Positions 1 through 11,600 of a stretch of DNA of 64,000 bases are shown here, piece after piece; positions within the stretch are counted from its first letter, which is position 1, and every line of letters starts with the position of its first letter. The stretch is from the NCBI RefSeq assembly GCF_965363235.1, contig NC_134845.1, positions 27,034,524-27,098,523 of the forward strand, read 5' to 3'. A model generated the notes under the pieces. It saw nothing but the letters and a program-made list of their open reading frames with translations. It was not told where the DNA came from and did no database searches. Origin of the DNA: Mytilus galloprovincialis (Eukaryota; Mollusca; Bivalvia; Mytilida; Mytilidae). A program made the translations under genes and the position numbers.

Positions 1-559
1 AATCGATCCATAGTGGTCATTGATATAGTATACAGACCCTCTCTATTTAATAAACTCTGTGACTGCCGTGGATAGTAAACTTGAAAATGATAGCAGATAG
101 AATTCTGAAATTACACTTTATTCTTTGTATATATATGTATGTTCAAAGTATACAGAAAAACGCAAACCGGAAGGCTAATATGACTTAAAATTTCGTCCAA
201 TGACGGGACAATATCCGGATGCCTTTTTTCTCGTTTTTCCCCAAAAATAACTCAATCTGAATAATCATATGAATGGATGATAAATGGCACTATGCACTGT
301 ACCTATAGGACACCGAGGCGTGTTGATTAATTTATTGTGGAAAGAAGAGAAGCGACACCCAAAATGAGGTCTTCTCGTTTAATAGTATAGATATGTTTCA
401 AACTTTTTACATACATTTTAATGATAAGGATGTTAAATAAATAAACTAAAATCGGGGTAGCTCGATAGATATCAAATATATCCCATTCAGTTACGTTTTG
501 TCTAGTGGTTCGATTATCAAAAGAGAATAGTAGTATTTTGTAGTTGTTTTAACACTTAC
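1..559. other. non-coding flank or intron of the B-box gene
   Basis: AT-rich sequence with no coding frame I can support. Because the B-box exon ends at a splice donor just to the right, this stretch is probably the beginning of its next intron. The following exon would lie left of the window. Confidence 0.5.
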
Positions 560-1347
560 CTGACGCTGTATTTCGATTGAATGTTTTCTACGACCTGGTC
601 AATAAAATCGTTTATTTTGAATTCTCCAATATTTTCTGGATCAGCTACTGTTGGGATACTTTCAGTTTCTACAAAATCTTTTGTTAACAATTTTTGCTGT
701 ACGTAAAATGTCATGTCATGTTCCATTTGTATCAATTGATCTATTTTCTCGGTTATTGAGCTATAGTCCTTCTGTATCTTCTTTAGCTTTGCTAGTTCGA
801 AATTCATACCTTGTTGTTCATTTGTGAGAAAATCAGTAGCTCGATTGACATTTTGCTCAGCAACTGACTTAATAATTCTTACTAATTCATCCGAAATGAT
901 GCGTGCTTCTTCAACAAACTGATTGATTTCTTTTTGTAAATTTTTCATTTTAACATTTTCAATCTCATCTATCAGTGCTGACAAAATTTTTAATTTCGAT
1001 TTCACATTACAATTCGTTTGTTTAAGATCTTCCCGAGCACTAGCAGCTATTTCTGTCATGTTAGTGAAGTCATGACCTTTGTGAACCGTAGTTGTACAGG
1101 CTGAACATGTAAGGCATTTACAGTTTTTACAATAATGAACATATTCAAGGTTGTGACTTTCACATTTAAGTGTCGAAGCAAACATTGATCTATCTATTTT
1201 GAATGATTCTGTTACCTTGTGGTTTTGTATAAACTTGTCATGAAATTTTCTGCATGGTGCGCACAGATAATACTGACATTCATAACAATATAGGCCAGCG
1301 TTATCCTTTTCACATGTATTACATTTGTTTGATGAAATCTGCGCCAT
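560..1347 (-). CDS. RING-less double B-box / coiled-coil (TRIM-like) protein, partial
   Basis: One open exon of about 262 residues starting at the ATG at 1347. There are two zinc-binding B-box-like modules. The first uses C9, C12, C21, C24, C29, C32, H36 and H43. The second uses C62, H65, C73, C76, C81, C84, H89 and H92. Residues about 105-215 are a heptad-rich coiled coil. No RING finger precedes the B-boxes, so on its own it lacks the usual E3 ligase module. This arrangement is common in the large bivalve TRIM/B-box families, whose members act as adaptors, often with C-terminal NHL or beta-propeller repeats. The frame reaches a stop only by reading through a good donor (AG|GTAAGTG, exon end at 560), so the protein probably continues in an exon left of base 1. 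An intact single-exon protein ending at 556 is possible. Family assignment is by motif; exact orthology is unknown. Confidence 0.8.
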
Positions 1348-1964
1348 TTTTATTGAAATAACAGGAAGTAAAATGTTTAATGATTTATCTTGTTAAACAT
1401 ATATTACCTTGATAATATACGTCGTTCTGAATATCGAATTAAACTCAACATTTAATTTGACATAAAATACATTTAACATGCAAACAAAATTTAATATGAG
1501 GACTAAGTCTGCAATGACAGTAGGAATATCTACAGAAAATTTTTATAGACTTATGAATCCAAAGTGTTCATTTGCACTTAAATCCTTTGGTGTATCGTTT
1601 CACTCTTCTGTGATCGTTTTATCAATCAAATAGTTACACAATAAAAATAAAGTGCACCCAGTTCTTCTTTAGACAATGCTAAAAGAAAACGATAAAAATC
1701 TTTAACAATGTTGAAAAGTCCCTCAAAGAGTGTAGTTATGTTTCTCGTGGGTTTTTTTGGGGTTTTTTTTTGGGGGGGGGGGGTATTTGCATTAATTTGA
1801 CTTTATTGTCGAAACATCTGTATATAGTGTCCAGAACAGAAAGGGCAACTCGAGGCATACTTGGGATCTCGTAGACAACATACCAGGAGAAAAAAATATG
1901 CTGTTTGTGGTTGCTCACCCAATTTTGTCAACATAAAGGAACGATATATCAACTGCCACAGAAA
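1348..1964. other. upstream flank of the B-box gene; homopolymer tracts
   Basis: No gene seen. It contains the presumed 5' flank of the B-box exon and, near 1748-1786, adjoining T-rich and G-rich homopolymer runs, including about ten consecutive G. Confidence 0.4.
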
Positions 1965-2280
1965 AAGGAGGTTTTAATTTACCGAGCTATAAATAAAGGT
2001 AACAGTAGAATACCGCTGTTCGAAAGTCATAAATCGATTGAGAGAAAACTTATCTGGGTTACAAACAAAAACTGAGGGAAACACATCAACTATAAGAGGA
2101 AAACCACCAAACAACAGAAACACTAAAGTGCAACAAAAAAAACGACAATGCAACACACACACAAACGAACTATAAGATAACAACTGCCAATTTCCTGTCT
2201 TTGTACAGGACATTTTAAGACAAAATGGTGGGTTGAACCTGGTTTTGTGGCCAGCCAAACCTCGCGCGTTAATGACAATG
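1965..2280 (-). repeat. interspersed repeat family C, copy 1
   Basis: On the minus strand this matches the plus-strand copy at 30640-30925 along most of its length. Both begin with an ACAAAACCAGGTTCAACCCA-type start and contain a CCAAGTCCGGAAAATGG-like module. The open frame on this strand is a by-product of the repeat, not a gene. Confidence 0.65.
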
Positions 2281-2299
2281 TTAAATATAACACTAAAAT

Positions 2300-2560
2300 G
2301 ACATTACATCAAATATCAGTTCAAAATAGTAAAGAAAGCCAAACAAGTTCAAAGTTGAAGTTCAAGAGCATTCATGACCCTTAATTCCAAATATTAGTGC
2401 CAAATATAACTAAGGTTATCTATGCCTGGGATAAGAAAATCCTTAGTATTAGAACAATTCCTACTTTTGCAAACAGTAAATATATAACAATGACCATATA
2501 CTTGTAATTGATGTGCATGTCAACACCGTAGTGGAGACTAACCACAGAATATAAACGTAA
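2300..2560 (-). repeat. hammerhead-repeat family E, body only
   Basis: It matches the body of the repeat at 28469-28766, including AAGAAAATCCTTAGTATT-like and ATGACCATATACTTGTAATT-like segments. The ribozyme end is missing or decayed in this copy. Confidence 0.6.
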
Positions 2561-2844
2561 AATATAACAGAACACGTAAAACAACCTAGGACAGCACATA
2601 AAAATAGCAGAACAGAACCACGCATTGTCTGCCACACGACATAATCGATGCCACAAAAGTGAAGTCACAGGTAAATTTCTAAAACATTGATATAGTTCAA
2701 GATCAGGTTTGTAATAACGGTATTTGGCGTATTTTATAACAATTACAATACTATTGATATAGAATTATGTTAGTAATAAGATAATTAAATGTATTATCTA
2801 GCTATGTCGGTATTTCTTCTAAATCAAACTGTAAAAGAAAAAAT

Positions 2845-3030
2845 CATGTACGTTCAGTTGCCAGCTGTACCCTTTCATTTTTTTAGAAAAATTTCTGCAC
2901 CAAGTCCGGAATATGGTAAATGATTTTCACTCGTTCCTTTGGTTGGTAACGTCTGATTTTATAAATGTTTTTTTTACTTCCACATTTTTTTAATTACCTT
3001 AGAGTTCGGTTTTTTTATTCTTTTTTGTGC
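2845..3030 (+). repeat. interspersed repeat family B, partial copy
   Basis: It contains the CACCAAGTCCGGAATATGG module followed by the GAGTTCGG segment shared with the copies near 24.2 kb and 41.6 kb. No coding content. Confidence 0.55.
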
Positions 3031-4890
3031 TCACATGCAAACATTTTCAACGGTCTAGAAATATAGACTGACAAATGATATAGATACAAGCCTATCATAA
3101 ACATGTGTGAAGACATGGGGGAACTATTTGTCCCCTTTCTGTGTAGTAGAATACACAAGTAAAATGCATGCGGTTTTTATATTATATATTGTTAGGCTAT
3201 CCAATATAAAAGCATGTGTGGAGTATCAATATTTAAAGAACGATTGAACTATAACACGGCCGACACTCGGCTAACCGAGAGATTGGTCGGTTAATTTATA
3301 TTGAGTATGCGGCTATATGGGAGATTGGTCTGTTAATCGGGTTGGCTATACGTCTGTTAAGAGTAAAACGCACAGTTTAATGTTAAACTCTATCAAATAT
3401 ACAGATTTTTGGCATATTATAAGAATCAAATCAAAAAAAGAAAATTGTCTTGACAATATGATATCTATCATAGAACATTTTCCACCTTTAAAAACATTTC
3501 ATAGTCTGCGCAGTTTTCAGTAAAAGTAAAAGGCGTCGCGCAAGTATGTAGTATTTATGACTACACGCATAGCATTTTTTTAATAAAAGGCGAAACAAAC
3601 AATTTTAGATATCATTTAAAAGACACAAAATACTACTTTGGTTCTTGCATATAAATTGACATTAGTAAATATTTCGTGAGAAATACCACGTTTTAGTGAA
3701 AATTATGGGTTATAAAGTCTGTTAATGGGTTGGACAATTGTCAGTTAAGAGTTATTTAGCCACGAAAATAGTTTTGCTACCTTTATATTTTCCCATTGAA
3801 AAGTTAAGAATGAGAGATTCTTGAGTAAACAAAATGATAACACAATGCAGCACTAACCTTCCAGTAAACGCATTTTTATTTTGACTTTCTTTGCATTTTA
3901 TTGAAGAGTGTCACTTCAATATAGCGTGATCTGGGTTGTCCGCTGGAATATGCATGAATTTATTATTAACGATTTCAATCAGTCTTAATTTTTGTGTCTG
4001 CAAAAAGTAGCATGTTCTCAAATCCGACTGAACGTGTCTTTCTAATACAACGCAGGGTACATATAACGTGTTGTCGTTCTCATATGCACATGGTATTTGT
4101 CACTGGACGTTTAACCCTAATTCGTCAGCATCATCCAATTGGTTCTTGTCTTCTATTACTTAATCATCTGTTGTTTATAAATCATTCTAAAGAAGTAAAT
4201 GGAAAGGAGCGAATGCAGCTACATTTGGTTGTATTAAGTTTAAATTCATGTTATTCAGTTTAGTTCCTTTTCTACATATGTACAGTGGAGAACTGCAGTT
4301 GTCCACATGTAAACTTCAACCATTTGTTACCAATATGAGTACATCGCAATCCGTTACTGTTTCAACACCCAGGGTGGTTTCATGTCTTTATTTTTAAACA
4401 ATTATTGTTTTTTTCTCTCTTTTTTTAGCAATGCATCACTCTCTACTGTCCTTATCTTTTATTTATATTCTGTATCTCCATCCAGATTCTCGTGTACCCA
4501 ATGAGGGTCCGGATTGGGGTGTTGATTATTTCTGTATTCTTTAAATTGTTATGTTACTTTTCTATACATTTTATTTATCTTACTCATTATTCTTTCTCTA
4601 TTCTTTATATTTAGGCATCCCAATATATGTTTACTTACTGATGTTTAGTTACATTACGACGTTAATCTCTGATTTATATACTGGTTACCAATGTAGATGG
4701 AAAATTGGTGTCATTCATGACAATAAAACAGAATCCGCAGAATATATGCGACCATTCTCGAATAAAATTAATTTTACTTTAATTTATCACTTTTTGAAAC
4801 CACTTTTATAAATTTTCAATATCCATTGCCTAAATTTTTAATCTTTCATGTGTTTTGTTTCCGTATATTTTATATTCCATTACTCATGTT
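3031..4890. other. no gene recognised
   Basis: AT-rich sequence with only short open frames of low complexity (for example 3317-3523, 3994-4263 and 4551-4811). None has a recognisable domain or a matching splice partner. The stretch is intergenic between the B-box gene and MIEAP-like copy 1. Confidence 0.4.
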
Positions 4891-4894
4891 TTGT

Positions 4895-5175
4895 TTCTGT
4901 TTCCGTTGCGCCTGTCCCAAGTCAGGAGCCTCTAGCCTTTGTTAATTTTGTATAATTTTTAATTTTAGTTTCTTTTATATATTTTGGAGTTGAGTACGAC
5001 GTCCATTATCACTGAACTAGTACACATTTTTGTTTAGTGGCCAGCTACAGAACGCCTCTGGGTGCGTGATTTTCTCGCTGTATTGAAGAACCGTTGGTGG
5101 TCTTAGGCTGTTTTCTGCTCTTTTGTCGGGTTGTTGTTTCATTGACATATTCCCCATTTCCATTCTCAATTTTAT
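4895..5175 (+). repeat. Penelope-like element PLE-1, 3' tail
   Basis: This matches the 3' untranslated region of the element at 12365-14450 in opposite orientation. It has the CCTGTCCCAAGTCAGGAG module, the segment reading 'gaacgcctc.gggtgcg', and the end ATTCCCCATTTCCATTCTC. The copy is truncated at its 5' side. Confidence 0.7.
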
Positions 5176-5447
5176 TGAAACAGACATGACTCGCGATTAT
5201 ATCACATGTATTTTTTCTGAGAACGCAAAATTTTTCATTTTAGTTTTAGACCTTATAAGCTTGTATAGTTGTTAATTTTACTGTTTATACTACAGTTCTG
5301 AGGCTTTTTTGGTGGACCATCAATGAATTTGTTAGAAACTTTACAAATTGGAATGGGTATTGATGAAGCACCGATTTTTTAAACAAACACTATGAAACTT
5401 CATGTGTGTGCATTATGTTCGAAACAACAAGATTCAAAATTCGATAT

Positions 5448-5453
5448 TTTATT
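5448..5453 (-). terminator. candidate poly(A) signal of MIEAP-like copy 1
   Basis: AATAAA on the minus strand about 220 bases beyond the stop codon of copy 1. Only the hexamer supports it. Confidence 0.35.
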
Positions 5454-5671
5454 AGTCTCAACACTTGAAATACAAAAACATACAAAGTGTATTGGTAAAA
5501 CTATTTCAAAATAATAAACTGTAAAGAAAATACAATGAAACAACTGTGCAATAAACACAGTCACATAGATTCATAATAAATAATATCAAATAATTAGTAT
5601 TCTCAAATCCGGAAAACATAAATCCATTAGAGACATAATTGTATGATGAAATACAATTATCTCTGATCATT

Positions 5672-8600
5672 CTATTTATATTGGACTACTCCTTGATACA
5701 AAAGTGGGCCGTTTTCATGCAAATACATTGCTGGCCAGACAATAAAGTCCACTTCATCACCATTTTTTGTATATCCCCTGAAGTTGTCAAGATTATCAGC
5801 AGTAAATGAATAATATAGAGGCGGATCAGTAATTGCACTATACCAAAAGAGTTCAAGGCAGGCGTCTACATAGGGTTTCAATGTTTCGTCTTTTTTATGT
5901 TCTTTATTCATTTCCTTTTCCCAAAAGTGCTACAAAAAACAAGAACTATAATACAAAATTTAAAAGCAAAGCTAAACATTTTTATTTAACTTAACAGTTT
6001 AGAATATCAGATCTTGAAAAGAAATTGAACAAATCGTTGACTATCAAAACTTAAAAAATTGTCAAGTTACATGTGTTACGAATTTACAGTTTAAGAAGGT
6101 TATAATATTTCTACAGTTGTGTATTTATCGAAACATCTTTGAATTTTCCATTTGATCTCTTTATCGTTGAAAACGGCATTAACAATCATCCCTTTATCCT
6201 TGGTTGCTATCAGACGCTTTACCTGTATAATTGTTGCTAGGGTGCTCTCTTCGAGGTCCGCGTTAGAAGTATAAATAGTAGGTAGCTATTCAGTGTAAAT
6301 TGTCATTCTTATCAGAGACGTTGATAGAAGAAGACTGGAAAGGTAGGACCGTTAATATTTGAAGACGAGAAGCAGGATTTGTCAAACAAAGTGGAGTGTT
6401 TGAAACCTGTTGAGAAAATATAAATAGTTTCGGTTCCGTAGAAGTTGTATAAACAGGGTTAGTGCTAAGGTTCTGCGTTCCACATCTCTCACTATTGCAG
6501 TGAGTGTTTGCTGTTAAACCATACCTTAGTGCTACCCTGTTCCAACAGTTACATAAATATATTTTAATAAAGTTTCATACGTCGAAAGTTTACAACAGTT
6601 TGAATAGTTTCCATACATTCGTTTTATTCAGGTTTCAGCCCGTTTGATACATTTCGGTTTCAAACTAGTTCCAAACATTTCGGTTTCAGACCAGTTTCAA
6701 ACATTTAGGTCTCAGACTAGTTCCAAACATTTAGGTTTCAAACTAGTTCCAAACATTTCGGTTTCAGACCAGTTCCAAACATTTAGGTCTCAGACTAGTT
6801 CCAAACATTTAGGTTTCAGACAATAGTTCCAAACCGTCTGACCCGTTTCAAACATTTAGGTTCCAGACAGGTTCCAAACATTTAGGTTTCAGACAATAGT
6901 TCCAAACCGTCTGACCAGTTTCAATCATTTAGGTTCCAGACAGGTTCCAAACATTTAGGTTCCAGACCAGTTTTATACATTTAGGTTTCAAACCAGTTCT
7001 ATACATTTAGGTTCCAGACTATAGTTTCAAACAGTTGGTTTTAAACAGTATCGGACAGAAAGGGTTTTAAACAGTTTTGATTCAACAAGTTCGGATTAGG
7101 TTGATAGGTGTTGAAATTCGTTTTATGTATTATAGTATTTGTTTCATATTTGATAGAGATAGTGTAAACATTTAATTGACTTTAGAACTTTTGAATTGCT
7201 TTTCAAATCCAGGAAACTGGTACGAACCCGAGGATAAAAATATCTAAACGTCCCCGCCCGGTTACACGTTACAAATGGTGGCTTAGCGGTGGGATTTGTC
7301 TAGCATTTCTCAAGCGTATTTTGTACATATAAATTGTATTTTATCATGAATTCACATAGGAAAGATAGTGTTTTATATGATCCTGACATAAGTTTAACTG
7401 AGGAACAGTTAAGTCAGGAAATAGATATTTTAACTGCCGAATTAGAAAAATATCGGCATGTTAAAGACAGATCAATTTCCCAGGTTGATACACCCCGAAC
7501 AGTGTTTAGACATAGTGATTCGGGGATAGGTTCAGTCAGGCGTTCCGAACAATTGTCAAAACAAACAAACTCCCCGATTTATGAAAAAAATGTAAGTAGT
7601 AGTGTAAATGGAGACGGTTTAGGAGCCCGACCGAGATCTTCAGTCAGGTTTGAAACATCAACACCTGCTGCGGAAAAACAGAGTTCGAAACATTTTACTG
7701 AACAATTACAATTCCCAATTAGTGACAAATTTGTCACAAAAAGAGCAAGTAAAACTGGTTTAACTCGTGATACCGAGTTTTGTGAAGATAAACAATCCTA
7801 TGCTTCGGATGGATACAAAAATAAAAACATAGTTAAAACTGCTACCTATGATGGGAAAGGTCCTTGGCTTGACTTTAGGTCACATTTTGATGCCTGTTCC
7901 CAAATTAATAACTGGACAGACAAAGAGAAAGGTCTGTATTTGGCCGTTTCTCTCAGGGGTCAGGCTCAAGGTGTTTTGGGAAACTTAACCCAGGAGTCTA
8001 GACAAGATTTCAAAGAATTGGTTAAGGCATTAGAAGAGCGTTTTTCTCCGTCTAACCAAACGGAGCTGTACAGAACTCAGCTCAGAGAGAGACACCAGAG
8101 AGCTGTAGAGACGTTGCCTGAGTTGGGCCAAGACATAAGAAGGTTAACTAACCTTGCATATGCAACTGCACCAAACGAAGTGCGGGAGACTTTGGCAAAA
8201 GAACAGTTCATAGACTCGTTAATAGATTCGGATATGAGGCTCCGAATAAAGCAGGCAAGACCTTCTGATTTAAATGACGCTATCAGACATGCAGTTGAGC
8301 TTGAGGCTTTTAACAAAGCTGAAAGCAAGAGGATTGAAGGTCAGGGGTTTTTACGAACTGCGTCTGAAAATAGTGCTGACAACATGACAAGTCAGCTTTT
8401 GAAAACCATGTCAGAGACATTAATAGAGTTGCAAAAAGAAATGAAAGACTTGAAACAAAACAATAAAGGGAGGAAGCAGGGTGGTGCCCCGCAGCCCTGT
8501 TCATTTAGGTGTTATGCTTGTGACGAGGTAGGCCACAGAGCATTTAACTGTCCTGCTTATCCAAACTTTCAATATAATTATCCGAACCCTAGATATCAGA

Positions 8601-11600
8601 ACAAACCTAAAACAAAATATATTAACCAAAACTATGAAAATTCAGATATGATACCGGGAAAAGTGGGAGTTCATAAACTATTTCCTGATGCAGGTATGTT
8701 CCTGAAAGCAAAAGTAAACGGAATTATCACAGATTTGTTGATAGATACTGGAGCTACAGTTACAGTTATCTCCACTAAAATGTTTAAGAAAATGTCAAAT
8801 ATGCCTTATTTAACTCCAACTGAAAGGGATATACTTACAGCTAGTGGACATTCGTTGCATGTGTCAGGCAAAACTGAACTTGAAATTGAAACTGATACGT
8901 TCAAATGTATAAGCGCTGCCATAGTTGCTGACATTAATGTAGATTGTATACTAGGGTTAGATTTCTTGAGAACACATGAAGCTAACATAAATATATACAA
9001 GGGGACTTTAACTATTAAGGGACATGAAGTTAGATTCTATGTCCAAGGTCACATAGGCTGTGATAGGGTTGCAGTATCAGAAACTATCAACACACACCCT
9101 AGACGTGAGATTGTTTTAAATGGAGTTATATTCAATGAAGTTCCTGACTCATTTAAAACAGAACTTGTTCAACCTAGAGATGACTATAAGAGAACTGACC
9201 AAGCAATAGTAGGTAGGGCTCTTGTTGCAAAAGGTAAAACTAATTTACTTCTTTGTGTAGAAGGAAAGTCTGAGATCAGATGTGAAGACTGTGAAACAGT
9301 TTTTAAGAAGCAGGAGTATCTAAAAAGACACACGAAAAACATTCACAGAATGGAGACTATTAAAAGGAGTAACAAAGTTGTTGAAAAGAAGGTTGGTGTT
9401 ACAGAAAGAGGACAAGATGATTTTGATCAGTCTGATCCTGAAAACCTGATAGAAGATATTTCGGATGACATTAGCAGTGTAAATAATCCGGATGATGCAT
9501 ATAGCGATGGGCAGGATTCTAAACTGAACGCATACTATAGTGAACCAGGCACAGACGGATCAGTCAATGATAAGGATGAAGAGAAGGAAGCGGTTTATCA
9601 TTGTACGGTATATTCTGAAGAAGACACGTCACAAAAGAAAGAAACTAAGAAGGTATATCAAACGCCGAAAGACGAAAACAGTGGCCCTACAGTAAGGAAA
9701 AGGTGTGCCCCATTACTAGTGTTGGCACCAACAAAGAGAAAGTGTCACTCCTTCATGCGAGGGGACAATATTGAGAAAGAAGTAAGTGAAGAAGTGGAAT
9801 ATCCTAAAAGACAGAAGTTTGTTACAAAACAACAAGCCACACAAACTAACGTAGTAAAAGAAAGCAAAATGGTTAGGATCATAACAAAGTATGTTGAGAA
9901 CGGTCACCAGATAGAAAAAGTTGAGGAGCATGAGATAGTTTGGTTGGTTTAAGAAATTAATGTCTGTTTATTGATGCAGGAAGCATCATATATATTAAAA
10001 CTGTATCATAAAACATGTTTTTGTTTGTTTTATTTCTGTTGTTTATAAATGTATATGTCTGTCCGTCGGATGGGGACGTAAAATCCGAGGTCCCGTGTTC
10101 AGGAAGTACCACGTCTTGTGCACGTTAAAGAACCCTTTACAACAACTCTTATTGAGGGGTCCATAAGTGGCCTGTTGTGAGGCAAAATTGTTTTAAACCG
10201 GGTTTTTTTTGGCAACACAACTTTTCAAGTGGTATTCAAAATAGAAAATTTGAAACGGTTTTATCTGGTCAAAATTTAATTTAAGTTCAGTATTCAGTTG
10301 CTTGTACAAATGTGAATTAAAGTAGGATATTTTGAAAATAGAAACTTAACAAACAAAACAGAAAGAACATGCAAGTCGAAAGAGGCTGACAGGAACCATG
10401 GAACTGTGAGTAGGCTAAGGTACCCCTAGGTCTGACGCTTGTCGACAGATTGTTGTAGGAAAGCCATTAGTTGGTTATCATGGTATAACCCTCGGTGTAC
10501 AAACAGTTGCTGGGAGAGATATTCTGCGGAATGAGTGGATACATTGAGGTTTAAAGTAGGACCTTGGTATGGTGTCAGCTAGTGTTAACGAGAACGGTTT
10601 TGATTGTGTTTTGATTTAGTGAGTACAAAATTGTAAACTCATGCGAGGACGCATGAAATCGGAGGCGTGGGTAGTGTTACGAATTTACAGTTTAAGAAGG
10701 TTATAATATTTCTACAGTTGTGTATTTATCGAAACATCTTTGAATTTTCCATTTGATCTCTTTATCGTTGAAAACGGCATTAACAATCATCCCTTTATCC
10801 TTGGTTGCTATCAGACGCTTTACCTGTATAATTGTTGCTAGGGTGCTCTCTTCGAGGTCCGCGTTAGAAGTATAAATAGTAGGTAGCTATTCAGTGTAAA
10901 TTGTCATTCTTATCAGAGACGTTGATAGAAGAAGACTGGAAAGGTAGGACCGTTAATATTTGAAGACGAGAAGCAGGATTTGTCAAACAAAGTGGAGTGT
11001 TTGAAACCTGTTGAGAAAATATAAATAGTTTCGGTTCCGTAGAAGTTGTATAAACAGGGTTAGTGCTAAGGTTTTGCGTTCCACATCTCTCACTATTGCA
11101 GTGAGTGTTTGCTGTTAAACCATACCTTAGTGCTACCCTGTTCCAACAGTTACATAAATATATTTTAATAAAGTTTCATACGTCGAAAGTTTACAACAGT
11201 TTGAATAGTTTCCATACATTCGTTTTATTCAGGTTTCAGCCCGTTTGATACATTTCGGTTTCAAACTAGTTCCAAACATTTCGGTTTCAGACCAGTTTCA
11301 AACATTTAGGTCTCAGACTAGTTCCAAACATTTAGGTTTCAAACTAGTTCCAAACATTTCGGTTTCAGACCAGTTCCAAACATTTAGGTCTCAGACTAGT
11401 TCCAAACATTTAGGTTTCAGACAATAGTTCCAAACCGTCTGACCCGTTTCAAACATTTAGGTTCCAGACAGGTTCCAAACATTTAGGTTTCAGACAATAG
11501 TTCCAAACCGTCTGACCAGTTTCAATCATTAAGGTTCCAGACAGGTTCCAAACATTTAGGTTCCAGACCAGTTTTATACATTTAGGTTTCAAACCAGTTC

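Noticed and set aside
6644-6826. 60-codon open frame with a repeating peptide, identical to one at 11245-11427
   Set aside because: It is a translation of the 26-bp tandem array in both LTRs and not a coding gene.
6634-7035. Regularly spaced repeats considered as a CRISPR array
   Set aside because: The units are contiguous and degenerate with no unique spacers, and they lie in an LTR of a eukaryotic element.
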